This document shows, piece by piece, positions 29,420-38,539 of a stretch of DNA of 64,000 nucleotides. Origin of the DNA: Mytilisepta virgata. Taxonomy: Eukaryota; Mollusca; Bivalvia; Mytilida; Mytilidae. The DNA lies in assembly GCA_028015205.1 (NCBI GenBank), contig CM051514.1, forward strand, positions 38,642,150-38,706,149. Reading direction: 5' to 3'. How positions within the stretch are numbered: the stretch's first letter is position 1; each line of letters opens with the position of its first letter. The notes beneath the pieces are model-generated. The model was not told the DNA's origin. It searched no databases and saw only the letters and a list, made by a program, of their open reading frames with translations. The position numbers and the translations under genes are program-made.

Positions 29420-29734
29420 ATGAACGAGATTACATCCGCCACCTTTCCTGATATGGTTCGCCACACATTCAACCTACAAAATACGACCTTCAAGATCAAC
29501 GTGTCGTTTGGATTTATACTGAGAAACGCAGAGACCGGAGAACTAAGATACTTCCATTCCAGGACGGGGACGAATGTTCTCTGTCTCGATGATGTTAGAT
29601 GGACATCAAAGATGGCTGCACCCATTCTCTTGCTTTTTGCTGCTCATCGCTGTTTTTCTCTTGCTCTGCTAATGATGACCTTACCTCATTTCAGTTTTGG
29701 GGCAACTTGTCGCTGTTTTCGCCGCTGTTGCTAG
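29420..29734 (+). CDS. Unknown ORF (FKINVSFGFIL motif), left-arm copy
   Basis: 104 aa from the ATG at 29420. The first ~60 residues look like real coding sequence (TFKINVSFGFILRNAETGEL followed by RYFHSRTGTN). This pattern reminds me of uncharacterised proteins linked to invertebrate mobile elements, but I cannot name a family. From about residue 60 the frame runs through a CATCAAAGATGGCTGC block into degenerate 31-bp repeat units, so the natural C-terminus is probably lost. It is divergent from the BH1-like ORF. Confidence 0.45.
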   Translation: MNEITSATFPDMVRHTFNLQNTTFKINVSFGFILRNAETGELRYFHSRTGTNVLCLDDVRWTSKMAAPILLLFAAHRCFSLALLMMTLPHFSFGATCRCFRRCC

Positions 29735-29799
29735 TGGTGGTCGATTGTCGCTAGTCAAAGATTGGATCTGTGCGAGAGCACCCTTAGATCCGGGTTATT

Positions 29800-29945
29800 T
29801 AAAAGTCCACTCTGCATTTATCCAGGCTTGTGACTGGCTATCATAAGATAGGCTGCATTAATCCTGCTCAATTTTTTAAGGGCACTCTGCATTTGTCCAG
29901 GCTTGTGACTGGCTATATATATGTATAAACATATATAGGCTGCAT
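29800..29945. repeat. Two direct copies of ~80 bp (left arm)
   Basis: CACTCTGCATTTATCCAGGC...TGACTGGCTAT...TAGGCTGCATTA occurs at about 29809 and again at about 29882. It lies between the unknown ORF and the C2H2/acidic gene. Confidence 0.8.
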
Positions 29946-30012
29946 TACCCTCCTTCCCTTTTTTTGTTATATTTTTTTCTGTTTTTCTTTGTAATATGTT
30001 CCAATTCCTCCG

Positions 30013-30580
30013 TCACATAGAGTCATTGCTGTCTTCAGCTGGAGGTGGGTCGTAGTCGTTCAATACACGGTTAAGCAGATATTTTCGTTTTTCTACGGCC
30101 TAATCCCATGATTCTTTTGATTCGTAGTCTTCCTATTCTCTCCAGCGTTTAGCCGTTTTTCTTGATCTCTCTATGTACGGGGTCTTTATTTATGTCTTGA
30201 TGCCAGGACACCAGTCCGAGGTAATGCTTTCGTATTTCGTCTCTGTATGAGTCAAACATGTCTCTATATGCTGCCAAGCGTGCCTTGTCTTCTTCCATTC
30301 CGGCTTCCACTACTTCGTTTACTGTCTGTGAGTATTCCGATTGATGTACTTGAAATGTTATGTTCAAAACGACTTCCCATAGGGACTGTTCGCAAAGCTC
30401 TTCGGAGTCTTCGTTGGATCCATGGTCACTACTTTGTTCCGATTCATCGTTATCGGCTTCTGTGGTGGTGTCTGAAGCTGAATCACTATAGTCTGTTGAA
30501 TCCTCTTCAATACCATGTGCATTCTTTTTGTGTCGCACTAGGTTAAAGTTTTGCTTGGATTGGTATCCACAGGTATACAT
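30013..30580 (-). pseudogene. C2H2-like/acidic protein with broken frames (left-arm copy)
   Basis: The open frame (30149-30580, 143 codons) starts directly after the stop of the zinc-ribbon ORF, in the same frame. It begins with a degenerate C2H2-type finger (F-x2-L-x2-H-x4-H kept, one Cys missing), followed by a Ser/Asp/Glu-rich stretch and a helical region ending DPVHREI. It stops after a one-base slip in an A run. In the neighbouring frame a matching continuation runs to 30013, interrupted by two TAG codons. The layout resembles proteins I know from invertebrate mobile elements. One substitution between the arms (30022/33087) is silent in this continuation. Confidence 0.55.
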
Positions 30581-31039
30581 TTAAGACGTCTTTATTTCCT
30601 GGTAGTCGATAGCAGAATGAGTTCCGGTCGTCCTGCAAGTGCTTATATTAGATACAGGTTCCTCATCGGCTTGTTGATTCATACACAAACGTTTGGCAAA
30701 GTATTCGTTTCGAGATTGTTGCAGTTCAGATTTCACTTTTCTGATGAGGTCTCTATTAAGTCTTGTCCACTCGTTGTCAATCCTTCTACACCCCTTGCAG
30801 ACATTCATGTTTTTGTAGAATTCCCCAAAGCTCTTGTTCATTTGACACTTTATACATTTCTTGTTTGGATCCACTTTGCTGGGTCCTCCACTTGTGTTGT
30901 CCAGCCGATTGGTTCTCTCCACTTTGGTTGGAAGTATTTTCCTTTTCCTTTGTGGTTTTGCTTTGGTCTTTGAAAGATCCACAGGTATTAAATATCTAGC
31001 AGGAACCACTAAATCAACGAGAGGCGTTTTCGATGCCAT
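30581..31039 (-). CDS. Zinc-ribbon protein, 152 aa (left-arm copy)
   Basis: Cys62-x2-Cys65 and Cys81-x2-Cys84, spaced by an EFYK-type stretch, form a small zinc ribbon of the kind seen in phage and viral HNH-associated and transcription proteins. A Lys/Arg-rich segment (residues 23-36) may be a nuclear signal. No enzyme motif is present. A TATA-like TATAAT lies about 66 nt upstream of the ATG. It may originally have been continuous with the next ORF, because only one TAA separates them in frame. Confidence 0.6.
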   Translation of the reverse strand: MASKTPLVDLVVPARYLIPVDLSKTKAKPQRKRKILPTKVERTNRLDNTSGGPSKVDPNKKCIKCQMNKSFGEFYKNMNVCKGCRRIDNEWTRLNRDLIRKVKSELQQSRNEYFAKRLCMNQQADEEPVSNISTCRTTGTHSAIDYQEIKTS

Positions 31040-31327
31040 TGATACGTGTGTGTTGTTTGACGGTCTTCAAACAACTGACGAAATTAAACAAAACCTCTGA
31101 TTATATTTTCGTTAAAAGCTTTCCATTGGCGTCATGGTGACGAAGATTGTTTTTGTCTATTCATTCAGACCACACAGTTCGCTGTTCGTTGTTGCTATTG
31201 CTGCTGAGGAGGTGAAGGTGGGATTCTCACTGTTTCGTTATAAGTCACCTCTTAGTCTCGTTGATGTTACGATGAACATCAAAGATGGCTGCCTCCATGT
31301 AACGCGGACCTGAAAGAGAGCACCCTT

Positions 31328-31609
31328 ATGAAACGAAAATTTCAGAGTATTTCCGGACGGAAACGAACGTTTACGGATTTCAGTCCTAACCCTAACTCGA
31401 GTCCTAACCCCAACTCTAATCCTAACCCTAACCCTAACCCTAACCCTAACCGTAGTCCTGTCTCTAACCCTTATCGTAGGTCTGTCTCGTACTCCTACTC
31501 TAACAACTCATACCCCACGTCGATGGTTCACCTAAGCAAGCGTGACTGTTTGCCTCATGTTTGTCACGCTTGCTTAGGTGAACCATCGACGTGGGGTATG
31601 AGTTGTTAG
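31328..31609 (+). CDS. ORF entering the palindrome centre (telomere-like PN repeats), left copy
   Basis: 93 codons. It starts MKRKFQSISGRKRTFTDF (basic, possible nuclear signal), then the CCCTAA-type repeats are read as Pro-Asn repeats, then a Ser/Tyr/Arg-rich stretch. From 31546 it crosses the loop and reads the antisense of itself in the other arm. The end after about residue 73 is therefore an artefact of the palindrome; an ancestral ORF may have been cut at this junction. Coding status is uncertain. Confidence 0.35.
   Translation: MKRKFQSISGRKRTFTDFSPNPNSSPNPNSNPNPNPNPNPNRSPVSNPYRRSVSYSYSNNSYPTSMVHLSKRDCLPHVCHACLGEPSTWGMSC
31385..31451 (+). repeat. Telomere-like CCCTAA tract (left arm)
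   Basis: About five perfect CCCTAA units at 31421-31451, preceded by degenerate units from 31385. TTAGGG is the usual animal telomere repeat. The tract sits about 100 bp from the palindrome centre. Confidence 0.9.
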
Positions 31610-31781
31610 AGTAGGAGTACGAGACAGACCTACGATAAGGGTTAGAGACAGGACTACGGTTAGGGTTAGGGTTAGGGTTAGGGTTAGGATTAGAGTTGGG
31701 GTTAGGACTCGAGTTAGGGTTAGGACTGAAATCCGTAAACGTTCGTTTCCGTCCGGAAATACTCTGAAATTTTCGTTTCAT
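31500..31781 (-). CDS. ORF entering the palindrome centre, right copy
   Basis: Mirror of 31328-31609. The two copies differ only where they read the 18-bp loop from opposite strands. Confidence 0.35.
   Translation of the reverse strand: MKRKFQSISGRKRTFTDFSPNPNSSPNPNSNPNPNPNPNPNRSPVSNPYRRSVSYSYSNNSYPTSMVHLSKRDKHEANSHACLGEPSTWGMSC
31546..31563. other. 18-bp loop at the palindrome centre
   Basis: CTGTTTGCCTCATGTTTG lies between CGTGA (31541-31545) and TCACG (31564-31568) and is not itself complementary. It is the only unpaired sequence in the element besides the indel. Confidence 0.9.
31658..31724 (-). repeat. Telomere-like TTAGGG tract (right arm)
   Basis: Mirror copy of 31385-31451. Together the two tracts form a head-to-head telomere-repeat pair around the loop. 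Confidence 0.9.
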
Positions 31782-32069
31782 AAGGGTGCTCTCTTTCAGG
31801 TCCGCGTTACATGGAGGCAGCCATCTTTGATGTTCATCGTAACATCAACGAGACTAAGAGGTGACTTATAACGAAACAGTGAGAATCCCACCTTCACCTC
31901 CTCAGCAGCAATAGCAACAACGAACAGCGAACTGTGTGGTCTGAATGAATAGACAAAAACAATCTTCGTCACCATGACGCCAATGGAAAGCTTTTAACGA
32001 AAATATAATCAGAGGTTTTGTTTAATTTCGTCAGTTGTTTGAAGACCGTCAAACAACACACACGTATCA

Positions 32070-32528
32070 ATGGCATCGAAAACGCCTCTCGTTGATTTAG
32101 TGGTTCCTGCTAGATATTTAATACCTGTGGATCTTTCAAAGACCAAAGCAAAACCACAAAGGAAAAGGAAAATACTTCCAACCAAAGTGGAGAGAACCAA
32201 TCGGCTGGACAACACAAGTGGAGGACCCAGCAAAGTGGATCCAAACAAGAAATGTATAAAGTGTCAAATGAACAAGAGCTTTGGGGAATTCTACAAAAAC
32301 ATGAATGTCTGCAAGGGGTGTAGAAGGATTGACAACGAGTGGACAAGACTTAATAGAGACCTCATCAGAAAAGTGAAATCTGAACTGCAACAATCTCGAA
32401 ACGAATACTTTGCCAAACGTTTGTGTATGAATCAACAAGCCGATGAGGAACCTGTATCTAATATAAGCACTTGCAGGACGACCGGAACTCATTCTGCTAT
32501 CGACTACCAGGAAATAAAGACGTCTTAA
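32070..32528 (+). CDS. Zinc-ribbon protein, 152 aa (right-arm copy)
   Basis: Identical product to 30581-31039. The ATG at 32070 is the first in the frame. TATAAT at 32004-32009 is a possible promoter. TAA at 32526-32528 is followed immediately by an in-frame ATG. Confidence 0.6.
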   Translation: MASKTPLVDLVVPARYLIPVDLSKTKAKPQRKRKILPTKVERTNRLDNTSGGPSKVDPNKKCIKCQMNKSFGEFYKNMNVCKGCRRIDNEWTRLNRDLIRKVKSELQQSRNEYFAKRLCMNQQADEEPVSNISTCRTTGTHSAIDYQEIKTS

Positions 32529-33096
32529 ATGTATACCTGTGGATACCAATCCAAGCAAAACTTTAACCTAGTGCGACACAAAAAGAATGCACATGGTATT
32601 GAAGAGGATTCAACAGACTATAGTGATTCAGCTTCAGACACCACCACAGAAGCCGATAACGATGAATCGGAACAAAGTAGTGACCATGGATCCAACGAAG
32701 ACTCCGAAGAGCTTTGCGAACAGTCCCTATGGGAAGTCGTTTTGAACATAACATTTCAAGTACATCAATCGGAATACTCACAGACAGTAAACGAAGTAGT
32801 GGAAGCCGGAATGGAAGAAGACAAGGCACGCTTGGCAGCATATAGAGACATGTTTGACTCATACAGAGACGAAATACGAAAGCATTACCTCGGACTGGTG
32901 TCCTGGCATCAAGACATAAATAAAGACCCCGTACATAGAGAGATCAAGAAAAACGGCTAAACGCTGGAGAGAATAGGAAGACTACGAATCAAAAGAATCA
33001 TGGGATTAGGCCGTAGAAAAACGAAAATATCTGCTTAACCGTGTATTGAACGACTACGACCCACCTCCAGCTGAAGACAGCAATGATTCTATGTGA
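32529..33096 (+). pseudogene. C2H2-like/acidic protein with broken frames (right-arm copy)
   Basis: Mirror of 30013-30580. The ATG at 32529 abuts the TAA of the upstream ORF at 32526-32528, same frame. The open part ends at 32960 after a slip in an A run near 32951. The likely continuation in frame +1 contains TAG at 32974-32976 and 33007-33009 and ends with TGA at 33094-33096. The breaks are the same in both arms, so they are older than the palindrome. Confidence 0.55.
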
Positions 33097-33163
33097 CGGA
33101 GGAATTGGAACATATTACAAAGAAAAACAGAAAAAAATATAACAAAAAAAGGGAAGGAGGGTA

Positions 33164-33309
33164 ATGCAGCCTATATATGTTTATACATATATATAGCCAG
33201 TCACAAGCCTGGACAAATGCAGAGTGCCCTTAAAAAATTGAGCAGGATTAATGCAGCCTATCTTATGATAGCCAGTCACAAGCCTGGATAAATGCAGAGT
33301 GGACTTTTA
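33164..33309. repeat. Two direct copies of ~80 bp (right arm)
   Basis: Mirror of 29800-29945. Confidence 0.8.
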
Positions 33310-33374
33310 AATAACCCGGATCTAAGGGTGCTCTCGCACAGATCCAATCTTTGACTAGCGACAATCGACCACCA

Positions 33375-33689
33375 CTAGCAACAGCGGCGAAAACAGCGAC
33401 AAGTTGCCCCAAAACTGAAATGAGGTAAGGTCATCATTAGCAGAGCAAGAGAAAAACAGCGATGAGCAGCAAAAAGCAAGAGAATGGGTGCAGCCATCTT
33501 TGATGTCCATCTAACATCATCGAGACAGAGAACATTCGTCCCCGTCCTGGAATGGAAGTATCTTAGTTCTCCGGTCTCTGCGTTTCTCAGTATAAATCCA
33601 AACGACACGTTGATCTTGAAGGTCGTATTTTGTAGGTTGAATGTGTGGCGAACCATATCAGGAAAGGTGGCGGATGTAATCTCGTTCAT
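33375..33689 (-). CDS. Unknown ORF (FKINVSFGFIL motif), right-arm copy
   Basis: Identical product to 29420-29734, including the repeat-derived tail. The break therefore predates the inverted duplication. Confidence 0.45.
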   Translation of the reverse strand: MNEITSATFPDMVRHTFNLQNTTFKINVSFGFILRNAETGELRYFHSRTGTNVLCLDDVRWTSKMAAPILLLFAAHRCFSLALLMMTLPHFSFGATCRCFRRCC

Positions 33690-33848
33690 CCTGAACACGA
33701 TTGTCGGTATTTTTCTCTGTCCGGGTGGACTGCCAGTGCCTCAGATACAAAACCCCGGTATCGGGATCTTCTGGCAACACTATATATACATGTACATATG
33801 TAGACAGTTACAAGTTTGTCAATGCAGAGTAGTCTCATGTCATAAATG

Positions 33849-33857
33849 TATAAAAGG
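33849..33857 (+). promoter_or_regulatory. TATA box TATAAAAGG of BH1-like ORF (right)
   Basis: Strong consensus TATA, 41 nt before the ATG at 33890. Confidence 0.6.
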
Positions 33858-33889
33858 AAGTGAAGATAGTCAGAGAAGTCATTCGTACG

Positions 33890-34120
33890 ATGGACCCCTT
33901 CCAAGTATACGAGAGAATCGTCACTGCCATGTTCGAAGACGGTGTGGTGAACCAAGGAAGACTGATCGTATTGTCGGGGTTTACTCGTACCTATTGTGAG
34001 CAGTTTCCGGATTGGGCGCCACATATTTGGACAGTGTACCATCGTGTTGATCTATCGAAACGGTTGGAATTGACCAATGAAAATGTCAGATTTTCGACCA
34101 ATCGGAACGGGAGAAGTTAA
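33890..34120 (+). CDS. Short ORF with Bcl-2 BH1-like motif (right-arm copy)
   Basis: Same 76-aa product as 28989-29219. An upstream in-frame GTG at 33860 exists, but the ATG at 33890 is preferred because TATAAAAGG at 33849-33857 would place transcription start near 33880. The PC4-like gene follows 126 nt downstream on the same strand with its own TATA box. Confidence 0.5.
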   Translation: MDPFQVYERIVTAMFEDGVVNQGRLIVLSGFTRTYCEQFPDWAPHIWTVYHRVDLSKRLELTNENVRFSTNRNGRS

Positions 34121-34205
34121 CCAATCACGATGTCGGAAAGATAGCCAATCCTGTTTCACGTTTCATAATATAAGAACCAATCCAATCCATCTTCACAAAT
34201 ATATG

Positions 34206-34215
34206 TATATAAATA
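34206..34215 (+). promoter_or_regulatory. TATA box of PC4-like gene (right)
   Basis: TATATAAATA, 41 nt before the ATG at 34247, leaving a predicted leader of about 10 nt. Confidence 0.6.
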
Positions 34216-34246
34216 GACCAGCAAGAAGAAGAATCAGTCAGCCGAT

Positions 34247-34765
34247 ATGCCACGTAAAGAAAAGAAAACCAAAGACCAGACCAAGCGAGATATCGTCCAA
34301 GACGCCATGACAGATTCCAATATTCCTTTGAAAGTACTACTGGGTGGAGGACGTTATGCTGAACTCACAGAATGGAATGGAAGTAAAAGAGTAGATTTGA
34401 GATGTTGGGAAAGTGAAACGGTGCCCACAAAGACCGGAGTCAGCCTGTCGTTAATGCAGTGGAAAATGTTGTGCAGTACTACAGAAGTGGTGGACGACCT
34501 GATCACCAGAATCAAGGACAAAGAACCGGTGGACTGGACATATCATCTGGGAGAAGATGTTTATGTCATCATTAAAGCACCCTATCCTATCATTCACGTC
34601 AGAAAATATTTCGTGCCTAACGGAGAACTGACTTTACAGCCAACCAAGAGAGGTATAACGCTGAGTCCTTACGAATGGCAAGAACTGAAGAAGATCATAC
34701 CTTTGTTTGAAGAGAAAGAACCAGAACTTAAAACATTGACTGATGTAGATTTTGTAAAAATGTAA
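34247..34765 (+). CDS. Tandem PC4-like domain protein (right-arm copy)
   Basis: Identical 172-aa product to 28344-28862. The ATG at 34247 was chosen because it is the first in frame after TATATAAATA (34206-34215). The stop TAA at 34763-34765 is followed at once by AATAAA. The frame is intact in both arms, which suggests selection or very recent duplication. Confidence 0.75.
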   Translation: MPRKEKKTKDQTKRDIVQDAMTDSNIPLKVLLGGGRYAELTEWNGSKRVDLRCWESETVPTKTGVSLSLMQWKMLCSTTEVVDDLITRIKDKEPVDWTYHLGEDVYVIIKAPYPIIHVRKYFVPNGELTLQPTKRGITLSPYEWQELKKIIPLFEEKEPELKTLTDVDFVKM

Positions 34766-34771
34766 AATAAA
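34766..34771 (+). terminator. Poly(A) signal AATAAA of PC4-like gene (right)
   Basis: It lies directly after the stop codon. The mirror copy is at 28338-28343 on the minus strand. Confidence 0.6.
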
Positions 34772-34908
34772 ATATGAAACTGTTTCATTTGTGTTTGTCG
34801 TCGATAAATATCCCAGTATACAATCACATCGATCAGTCTTGATCTACCAATCAAACCGACAACATGAGTACCGAGTGGCCTTCCGATCATCAGCAGTAAA
34901 CCCATTCC

Positions 34909-35264
34909 TTGCGTAGGAGCGAAATGAGCACGCGAGTAAGGTCCTGAGTAGGGATGAGCAGCAAAGAGCAAGAGAAGAGCAGCGATGAGCAGTGATGAGC
35001 AGCAATGAGCAAGAGAAGAGCAGTTGTGAGCAGCGATGAGCAAGAGATGAGCAGAAATGAGCACGCGAGTAAGGCCCTGAGTAGGGATGAGCAGCAAAGA
35101 ACAAGAAAGGATCAGCGATGAGCAAGAGAAAAAACAGCGATGAGCAAGAGAAGAACAGCGATAACGAACAGCAAAAAGCAGCAGGAGCAGTAGTGGCAGC
35201 GAAAACAGAGACAAGTAGCCCCAAAAAACGAAATAAGCACGCGAGTAAGGTAAGGAGTAGCGAT
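34909..35264 (-). repeat. Degenerate CTGCTCATCGCTG-rich tract (right arm)
   Basis: Mirror of 27836-28200, lacking 9 bp. Confidence 0.75.
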
Positions 35265-37660
35265 GAACAACAAAGGACAAGAGAAAAACAGTGATGAGCA
35301 ACAAAGAGCGAGAGAAAAACAGCCATAAGCAGTAAAGAGCAAGAGAAAAACAGCGATGAGCAGTAAAGAACGAGAGAAAAACAGCGATGACCAGTAAAGA
35401 ACAAGAGAAAAACATTGATGAGCAGTAAAGAGCAAGAGAAAAACAGTGATGAGCAACAAAGAACAAGAGAAAAAACAGCGATGAGAAGCATAGAGCAAGA
35501 GAAAAACAGCGATGAGCAGTAAAGAGCAAGAGAAAAACAGCGATGACCAGTAAAGAACAAGAGAAAAACAGTGATGAGCAGTAAAGAGCAAGAGAAAAAC
35601 AGTGATGAGCAACAAAGAACAAGAGAAAAACAGCGATGAGAAGCATAGAGCAAGAGAAAAACAGCGATGAGCAGTAAAGAGCAAGAGACAAACAGCGATG
35701 AGCTACAAAAACCAAGAGAAAAACATCGATAAGCAGTAAAGAACAAGAGAAAAACTGTGATGAGCAGTAAAGAGCAAGAGAAAAACAGTGATGAGCAACA
35801 AAGAACAAGAGAAAAAAACAGCGACGAGCAGTAAACAGCACGAGAAAAATAGCGACGAGCAACAAAAACCAAGAGAAAAACAGCGATGAGCAACAAAGAG
35901 CGAGAGAAAAACAGCGATGAGCAGTAAAGAGCACGTGGAAAACAGCGATGAGCTACAAAAACCAAGAGAAAAACAGCGATAAGCAGTAAAGAACAAGAGA
36001 AAAACAGTGATGAGCAGTAAAGAGCAAGAGAAAAACAGTGATGAGCAACAAAGAACAAGAGAAAAAACAGCGACGAGCAGTAAACAGCACGAGAAAAATA
36101 GCGACGAGCTACAAAAACCAAGAGAAAAACAGCGATGAGCAGCAAAGAGCACGAGAAAAACAGCGATGAGCAGCAAAGAGCACGTGGAAAACAGCGATGA
36201 GCTACAAAAACCAAGAGAAAAACAGCGATGAGCAGTAAAGAGCAAGAGAAAAACAGTGATGAGCAGTAAAGAACAAGAGAAAAAACAGCGACGAGCAGTA
36301 AAGAGCAAGAGAAAAACAGTGATGAGCAACAAAGAACAAGAGAAAAACCAGCGACGAGCAGCAAAGAGTACGAGAAAAACAGTGATGAGCTACAAAAACC
36401 AAGAGAAAAACAGCGATAAGCAGTAAAGAACGAGAGAAAAACAGCGACGAGCAGTAAAGAACAAGAGAAAAACAGTGATGAGCTACAAAAACCAAGAGAA
36501 AAACAGTGATGAGCAGCAAAGAACAAGAGAAAAACTGTGATGAGCAGTAAAGAGCAAGAGAAAAACAGTGATGATCAACAAAGAACAAGAGAAAAAACAG
36601 CGACGAGCAGTAAAGAGCAAGAGAAAAATAGCGACGAGCAGTAAAGAACGAGAGAAAAACAGCGACGAGCAGTAAAGAACAAGAGAAAAACAGCGATGAG
36701 CAGTAAAGAGCACGTGGAAAACAGCGATGAGCAGCAAAGAACAAGAGAAAAACAGCGATAAGCAGTAAAGAACAAGAGAAAAACAGTGATGAGCAGTAAA
36801 GAGCAAGAGAAAAACAGTGATGAGCAACAAAGAACAAGAGAAAAAACAGCGACGAGCAGTAAACAGCACGAGAAAAACAGCGATAAGCAGTAAAGAACAA
36901 GAGAAAAACAGCCATAAGCAGCAAAGAGCACGAGAAAAACAGCGAGGAGCAGCAAGGAGCACGTGGAAAACAGCGACGAGCTACAAAAACCAAGAGAAAA
37001 ACAGCGATGAGCAGTAACGAGCAAGAGAAAAACAGTGATGAGCAACAAAGAACAAGAGAAAAACAGCGATGAGCAGTAAAGAGCACGTGGAAAACAGCGA
37101 TGAGCTACAAAAACCAAGAGAAAAACAGCGATGAGCAGTAAAGAGCACGAGAAAAACAGTGATGAGCAACAAAGAACAAGAGAAAAAACAGCGACGAGCA
37201 GTAAACAGCACGAGAAAAATAGCGACGAGCTACAAAAACCAAGAGAAAAACAGCCATAAGCAGCAAAGAGCACGAGAAAAACAGCGATGAGCAGCAAAGA
37301 GCACGTGGAAAACAGCGATGAGCTACAAAAACCAAGAGAAAAACAGCGATGAGCAACAAAGAGCACGAGAAAAACAGTGATGAGCAACAAAGAACAAGAG
37401 AAAAAAACAGCGACGAGCAGTAAACAGCACGAGAAAAATAGCGACGAGCTACAAAAACCAAGAGAAAAACAGCCATAAGCAGCAAAGAGCACGAGAAAAA
37501 CAGCGATGAGCAGCAAAGAGCACGTGGAAAACAGCGATGAGCTACAAAAACCAAGAGAAAAACAGCGATGAGCAGTAAAGAGCACGAGAAAAACAGTGAT
37601 GAGCAACAAAGAACAAGAGAAAAACAGCGACGAGCAGCAAAGAGCACGAGAAAAACAGCG
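35265..37660 (-). repeat. 31-bp minisatellite array (right arm)
   Basis: Mirror image of 25440-27835, with the same unit order as far as the translations show. Confidence 0.92.
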
Positions 37661-37814
37661 ATGAACAAGATAAGAGCAGCAATGACGAACACCAACAAGC
37701 AGCAGGAGCGGAAGCAGCAGCGAAAACACCGACAAGTAACCCCAAGAATCTTAAATCAGCAGGTGAATATAGTCATTATTAGCGATGAGCAGCATGGAGC
37801 AGCGAAGAGCAAGC

Positions 37815-38518
37815 GAAGAGAAGCGAAGCATAGAGCAATGAAATAGACCGCGTTGCTAAGGACACCCCTCCATTGAGCGGTGACAAGCATCAACTTGAGG
37901 TAAGGGGACATAATCCAATCCTAGTCCTCACAGAAAACATCACTCACAGATGAAAAGAGCGGGATAAGGGGAGATAATTCAATCAAAGATCCAGAGACGA
38001 CCGAGAAGAGCGGGAAAAGGGAGATAATTCAATCTGGCTCAATCCCTTATGAATTTGAAGTGGTACTAGTGTTAGGGTAAACGATTGTCTTTAGGGTGCT
38101 TTCAGGTCTGAGTACAGTGCAGAGCAGCGTTGAGCAGCAAAGAGCAAGAGAAGAGCAGCGATGACGAACAGAAACAAGCCTGAGTAGCGATGAGCAGCAC
38201 GGAGCAAGAGAAGAGCAGCGAGGAGCGGGATAGAGCAAGAGAAGAAAAACGAAGTGCATCATAGAAATGGACCGCCGTTGCTAAGGCAGTTGCTAAGGAC
38301 ACCACTCCATTGGTGACAAGCATCACTTGGAGGTAAGGGGACATAATCCAATCCTAGTCCTCACAGAAAACATCACCCCCAAATGAAAAGAGCGGGATAA
38401 GGGGAGATAATCCAATAGTGTACTTCGTATACTCTCGGACTTCGACATAACAGTGAGAGACCGATGAAAGAGCCAGAGACGACCGAGAAGTGCGGGAAAA
38501 GGGAGATAAGTCAATCTG
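37815..38518 (-). repeat. Imperfect direct duplication of ~220 bp in right arm
   Basis: Mirror image of 24582-25285. Confidence 0.8.
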
Positions 38519-38539
38519 GTCAAGCATGGAACTTCCGGG

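Larger units (their letters stand above)
24112..31545 (+). repeat. Left arm of the giant inverted repeat (7,434 bp)
   Basis: It pairs with 31564-38988. It carries one copy each of six ORFs, the 31-bp array, the GC-rich terminal cluster and the telomere-like tract. Confidence 0.95.

Noticed and set aside
31385..31724. A true chromosome end
   Set aside because: Only about five perfect units per side, located in the middle of contiguous sequence and inside an inserted element.
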